Shown: piece by piece, positions 60,101 through 64,000 of the stretch
How positions within the stretch are numbered: the stretch's first letter is position 1
Layout: each line of letters begins with the position of its first letter
From: an uncultured Pedobacter sp.
Lineage (GTDB): Bacteria > Bacteroidota > Bacteroidia > Sphingobacteriales > Sphingobacteriaceae
Direction of reading: 5' to 3'
Assembly: GCF_913776295.1 (NCBI RefSeq)
Contig: NZ_CAJYOJ010000074.1
Location: forward strand, 1-64,000
DNA length: 64,000 nt
Translations under genes and position numbers: made by a program
The notes under the pieces: model-generated
Seen by the model: the letters and a program-made list of their open reading frames with translations, nothing else
Told to the model about the DNA's origin: nothing
Database searches by the model: none

Positions 60101-61417
60101 TTATTTCTTTTCAGCAATATATTTCTCACTAAACTTCTTATCCAATTGTTTGTGCAGGTTATCAAGATTGATATCCCTGCCCTGAATAAAAGCCTGTTCT
60201 ACTTTATTGGTACGCATATCCAGTGCATCGCCAGCAGAAATAAGGAAAGTTGCATCTTTGCCGGTTTCAATACTGCCCGTGGTTTTATCAATGCCCATTG
60301 CTTTTGCGGCGTTTAAGGTAATGGTTGATAAAGCTTTTTCTTTGTCTAAACCCCAGGCCGTAACGGTACCCGCCATAAAAGGCAAATTTCGCTGTTGCCA
60401 ATATCCGTCAATACTCAATACCACATTTAAGCCGGCATTAGCCATTATTGCCGCATTTTTGTAAGGCATATTTACATCATCATCATTGTTGTTCGGCAAA
60501 GCATGTGGTTGCTTAACCACTAACGTGATGTTGTTGTCTTTTAAAAAATCAATGATTAGATAGGCTTCATCTGCACCGGTAATCACAGGGGTAATGCCGA
60601 ATTTTTTGGCAAAGTTTACGGCTGCAACAATGTCTTTCTGACTTTCGGCTGCAATAAACAGCTTTTCATCTCCTTTAAATACCTTTTTCATGGCTTCGAA
60701 ACGGGTATTAATAACTTCTGGTTTGCCCATTTCGGAATAGGCTTTAGCTTCAGTAAAGAAAGAATTTAACTGTGCAATGGCGGCCTGTGTTCTTTCTGCT
60801 AAAGCTTCCGGCGACTGCTGTGGACGACCGAAACCACCAAAGCCGCCTCTAAAGCGAGGTGCAACCGGCCAGGTCATGTGCATGGCATCGTCAGTTTTTA
60901 ATGCAGCGTCTTCCCAGTTCCAGGCATCGAGTTGTACTACCGATGAACTTCCGGAAACCATACCGCCCTGTGGGGTTGGTTGTGCCATTAATATGCCATT
61001 ACTGCGTAACGTGGCAGGAACTTTCGAATCGGTATTGTAAGCTACGATAGAGCGGATGTGCGAATTAAAATCGCCGATTTCCTGAAAATCCAAAGTTGCT
61101 TTTACGGCTTCAATTTCTGTTAAACCCAAATTGGTGGTTGCGGCTATAAAGCCTGGATAAACGTGCTTGCCGGTGGCCATAATCCGCATCACATTATCTT
61201 GTGGCACCTGACCATTGGCCGTTACCGAAATAATTTTACCATTGCCAAAAACTATAGTGCCATTTTCGACTACGGTACCATTTCCGATGTGTACGGTTGC
61301 TCCGGTAATAGCGATGGTTTGGCTTTGTTTTTTTGCAGGCGAAATGTTGGCCTGGGCAAAACAAGTCAGGCTTGCTGCCGATAAAGCCAGACTGAATAGA
61401 TATTGTTTAGTGTGCAT
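60101..61417 (-). CDS. Amidohydrolase-fold protein lacking metal ligands
   Basis: 438 residues with a Sec signal peptide (ends LTCFAQA). The composite beta domain of amidohydrolases is clear at both ends (ITGATVHIGNGTVVENGTIVFGNGKI and MGIDKTTGSIETGKDATFLIS). However, the HxH pair expected after PGFI is replaced by AATT, and the later metal His positions read FIAAES and VITGAD. Only VLSIDG keeps an Asp. It is probably a non-catalytic paralogue acting with the larger upstream protein, whose stop it overlaps by 11 bases. Periplasmic location expected. Confidence 0.8.
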   Translation of the reverse strand: MHTKQYLFSLALSAASLTCFAQANISPAKKQSQTIAITGATVHIGNGTVVENGTIVFGNGKIISVTANGQVPQDNVMRIMATGKHVYPGFIAATTNLGLTEIEAVKATLDFQEIGDFNSHIRSIVAYNTDSKVPATLRSNGILMAQPTPQGGMVSGSSSVVQLDAWNWEDAALKTDDAMHMTWPVAPRFRGGFGGFGRPQQSPEALAERTQAAIAQLNSFFTEAKAYSEMGKPEVINTRFEAMKKVFKGDEKLFIAAESQKDIVAAVNFAKKFGITPVITGADEAYLIIDFLKDNNITLVVKQPHALPNNNDDDVNMPYKNAAIMANAGLNVVLSIDGYWQQRNLPFMAGTVTAWGLDKEKALSTITLNAAKAMGIDKTTGSIETGKDATFLISAGDALDMRTNKVEQAFIQGRDINLDNLHKQLDKKFSEKYIAEKK

Positions 61418-64000
61418 GTTCTTTCTCGGTTAATTCTGCGGAATAGTTTTCTAAGGTTTCGCAATTGTAAAGGCGTGGCGCATCACCCATTGGGCGCTGT
61501 GTACGGCTGCCTTTACTTTTGCTCTCTAACATTTTCTGGATCAGGCGGGCTTTTTCGGCCTGCATGGTTTTAATTACCTGTGCATCTTTGTCCAGATCCC
61601 AATATGCAATTCCATCCACAAAGGTTTTTTCTGCCTTGGCATAAATAGAGAGCGGGTTAGCCGTCCAGATCACTACATCGGCATCTTTTCCTGCTTTTAA
61701 ACTGCCCACTTTATCGTCAATATGGAGCATTATGGCAGGGTTTAAGGTTACGAATTTTAGGGCGTCTTCTTCAGGCACGTTACCGTATAGTACTGATTTG
61801 CCAGCTTCCTGATTCAAGTGACGGGCCATTTCTGCATCATCAGAGTTAAAAGCGGTAGTTACGCCCACATTGTGCATAATTTTTCCGTTGTAAGGAATTG
61901 CCTCTGCCACTTCGTTTTTATAAGCCCACCAATCGGAGAAGGTAGAGCCAGCAATGCCGTGCGCCTTCATTTTATCGGCCACTTTATAACCCTCTAAAAT
62001 GTGGGTAAAGGTATTGATTTTGAAACCTAAACTATCGGCCACGTGAATGAGCATGTTTATTTCGCTCTGCACATAAGAATGGCAGGTAATGAAACGTTTG
62101 TTGTTCAGAATTTCAACAATGGCATCTAATTCTAAATCGCGGCGTACGTTGTTACCTTTTACCGAGCGTGCTTTGGCATATTCTTTTGCACGGGTAAATT
62201 CATCTACAAAAGTTTGCTCAACGCCCATACGCGTAACCGGAAAACGGGCACCTGTACCGAAATTGCTTTGTTTTACGTTTTCGCCCAGCGCAAATTTGAT
62301 GAAGCCATCGGCTCCGGCAAATTTTAATTCCTCTGGCGATTTGCCCCAACGCAGTTTAATTAATTGCGACTGACCACCGATTGGATTAGCCGACCCGTGC
62401 AAGATGTGTGAAGTAGTTACGCCACCAGCCAGCTGGCGATAAATATTTACATCTTCAGAATTAATGATATCGGCAACCCTTACTTCAGCAGAAACCGATT
62501 GTGCCCCTTCATTGATTCCCCCGGAGCCGGCAATATGCGAATGCTCATCAATGATACCTGCGGTAACATGTTTACCGGTAGCATCGATTACTTTGGCGCC
62601 GCTTGACGAAAGGTTTTTACCAACAGCTTTAATCTTTCCATTCTCCAGAAGGATATCGGCATTTTGAAGTACACCTTCTTTTTCATTTGTCCAGATGGTA
62701 GCATTTTTAATCAATACCGTTTCTTGTTTAGGCAATTCCGTTGCGCCAAAGGCTGTAAAAGGATAAATAACCTGGCCAACCGCCAATACTGGTTTAGGAT
62801 CTTCTTTTTTAGGCATTTCTTTTACGGCTTCTTTATAAGTTGCAGTAAATTTCCCGACAGTACCATCAGCCAGAGCTGATTCACCTTTTATGGTAATGGG
62901 TTTGGCCGATGTAATGTAACCACTTAAACGAATATCGCCACTCGGATTTTTCTTTAAATTGAAATTAATGCTTAGCCAATCGCCATTTCTGGTAAACGTA
63001 GCAGTGGTTTTTATACTATCGGTACCTATTCTTTCCATTGCTGCGGCAGATCCACCACCTGTACCGGTAATCTTTAAGGTTAAAGGACCAACACCATCAA
63101 CGTTTAAGTTGTAAGCGCCACGAAGATCACTCACATCCATTTTATTGACGATGAAACGTTTGCCCTGTACCCAGTTTTCAAAAATGATGTTTTCTTTTTT
63201 GAACAGGCTGTCTGATGAGATCAAAAAGTTGGCAATTTTTCCTTTTTCCAAGGTACCTACTTTATCACCTATGCCTAAAAGTGAGGCGGGTATTTCGGTA
63301 ACTGATTGCAAGGCTTGTTTTTTGCTTAAGCCATTTTCTATCGCCGTGCGGATGTTCGTCCAGAAATCGCGGCTGTTCTCCAGGCCAAAGGCTGTTAAAG
63401 CAAATCTAATTCCTGCCTTTTCCAGTGCAGCAGGATTGGTTGGAGCCAGTTCCCAGCCTTTCATTTGCGATAAACTCACATTCCTGGCTTCGGCAGGGTC
63501 TTCCACATCATAAGCTTTCGGGAAAGTTAACGGAATAATCAAACTCGCACCAGTGGCTTTAACTTCGTTGATGCGCTGGTATTCATCGCCGGTAGATTTA
63601 ATAATGTATTTTTTGCCAAATTCTTTTCCGATTTTATCGGCACGTAACACATTCTGCCATCCGTCAACTTCAAAAATCTGAGGCATAGCCTGCTGCTTGC
63701 CAAATTCGTCCAGCGAGATGTTGTATTCATCTTTTTGCCTGCCATACCATTGCGCATCGTAATAGGTTTGACGCAATAAAGCAATAGCACCCATTAATGA
63801 AGTAGGGTAATCGTTGGATGAACTTCCTTTGTTAAACGAATAATTGGCTGCAGTTTGGTCTTTCAGGATGACACTGTTATCTGCACCTTCATTTAAGGTT
63901 ACCGCTGCAGAAACCCCGCGGGCAATGCCGTCGCGGTTAATTACATTTACACTTCCGAAACCAGCCTTGCGCAATTCATCTGCTTTTTTGCTATCCGTTG
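61407..64000 (-). CDS. Two-domain amidohydrolase, 5' end outside window
   Basis: More than 860 residues; the frame stays open to the window edge, so the N-terminus is missing. Two amidohydrolase-like units: a first one lacking visible metal His (its core reads FEVDGWQNVLRADKIG), and a second, catalytic-looking one with GIIDEHSHIAGS (HxH), FITCHSYV, FTHILEGYK and TAFNSDDAEMA (the Asp), matching imidazolonepropionase/prolidase-like hydrolases. The downstream 438-residue protein resembles the first unit. The complete protein probably carries a signal peptide and acts in the periplasm, perhaps on peptides or cyclic amides. Confidence 0.85.
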   Translation of the reverse strand, partial: TDSKKADELRKAGFGSVNVINRDGIARGVSAAVTLNEGADNSVILKDQTAANYSFNKGSSSNDYPTSLMGAIALLRQTYYDAQWYGRQKDEYNISLDEFGKQQAMPQIFEVDGWQNVLRADKIGKEFGKKYIIKSTGDEYQRINEVKATGASLIIPLTFPKAYDVEDPAEARNVSLSQMKGWELAPTNPAALEKAGIRFALTAFGLENSRDFWTNIRTAIENGLSKKQALQSVTEIPASLLGIGDKVGTLEKGKIANFLISSDSLFKKENIIFENWVQGKRFIVNKMDVSDLRGAYNLNVDGVGPLTLKITGTGGGSAAAMERIGTDSIKTTATFTRNGDWLSINFNLKKNPSGDIRLSGYITSAKPITIKGESALADGTVGKFTATYKEAVKEMPKKEDPKPVLAVGQVIYPFTAFGATELPKQETVLIKNATIWTNEKEGVLQNADILLENGKIKAVGKNLSSSGAKVIDATGKHVTAGIIDEHSHIAGSGGINEGAQSVSAEVRVADIINSEDVNIYRQLAGGVTTSHILHGSANPIGGQSQLIKLRWGKSPEELKFAGADGFIKFALGENVKQSNFGTGARFPVTRMGVEQTFVDEFTRAKEYAKARSVKGNNVRRDLELDAIVEILNNKRFITCHSYVQSEINMLIHVADSLGFKINTFTHILEGYKVADKMKAHGIAGSTFSDWWAYKNEVAEAIPYNGKIMHNVGVTTAFNSDDAEMARHLNQEAGKSVLYGNVPEEDALKFVTLNPAIMLHIDDKVGSLKAGKDADVVIWTANPLSIYAKAEKTFVDGIAYWDLDKDAQVIKTMQAEKARLIQKMLESKSKGSRTQRPMGDAPRLYNCETLENYSAELTEKEHAH

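Overview
The window looks like a chromosome segment from a Bacteroidota species of the Sphingobacteriaceae, most like Pedobacter. The evidence is a SusC/SusD pair, an Oar-type TonB receptor, family-restricted DUF4270, DUF4920 and DUF6728 proteins, a stand-alone GT5 N-domain protein, and many promoters of the Bacteroidota type (-7 box TAnnTTTG, sometimes with a TTTG about 18-20 bases upstream) instead of sigma-70 boxes. Shine-Dalgarno sites are largely absent. No tRNA, rRNA, CRISPR array, insertion sequence or prophage was seen.

Layout. 0-4.6 kb: a CLC-F type fluoride/proton antiporter (minus) whose leader is a fluoride riboswitch, divergent from tryptophan 2,3-dioxygenase; then a branched-chain aminotransferase preceded by a 30-codon overlapping ORF, and a secreted DUF4920 protein. 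4.6-11.2 kb: DNA and RNA housekeeping genes (radA, rng, a 29-codon mS38-like ribosomal-type gene, a TPR protein, an HU/IHF protein, mutY, ssb). 11.3-18.3 kb: DUF4270 lipoprotein, GT5 N-domain protein, panC-panD with a flippase-like membrane protein, acyl-CoA dehydrogenase, holin-family membrane protein and a small lipoprotein. 18.3-23.3 kb: the rimP-nusA-infB operon with a consensus promoter and a strong terminator.

23.3-39.5 kb is accessory, and much of it is visibly more AT-rich. It begins with an AAA/DUF4143 ATPase behind three exact-period 32-bp repeats that look like tandem operators, a convergent XRE-type regulator, an S41 peptidase lipoprotein, and a MACPF (perforin-like) lipoprotein with C-terminal DUF5648-like repeats. 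A surface-glycan locus follows: a frameshifted DUF268 gene, an acyltransferase, GT2, GT11 fucosyltransferase, three GT4-type enzymes, a GT8-like enzyme, an MsbA-like ABC exporter and another GT2-like enzyme.

39.5-64 kb: meaB, aminopeptidase P, a strongly expressed-looking OmpA protein, a DUF6728-ridA-rarD-recG cluster, an orphan SusC/SusD pair, an MFS transporter, a PLDc_N protein, a second ABC exporter, an Oar-like TonB receptor, and two overlapping amidohydrolase-family genes. The last of these runs off the right edge.

Most notable: the MACPF lipoprotein; the 32-bp operator-like array at the AAA/DUF4143 gene; the complete fluoride riboswitch/CLC-F unit; a recurring promoter-to-start spacing that predicts leaderless mRNAs; the DUF268 frameshift; and enzyme-family proteins lacking catalytic residues (GT5 N-domain, amidohydrolase). 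No system that is certainly new can be proven from sequence reading alone.
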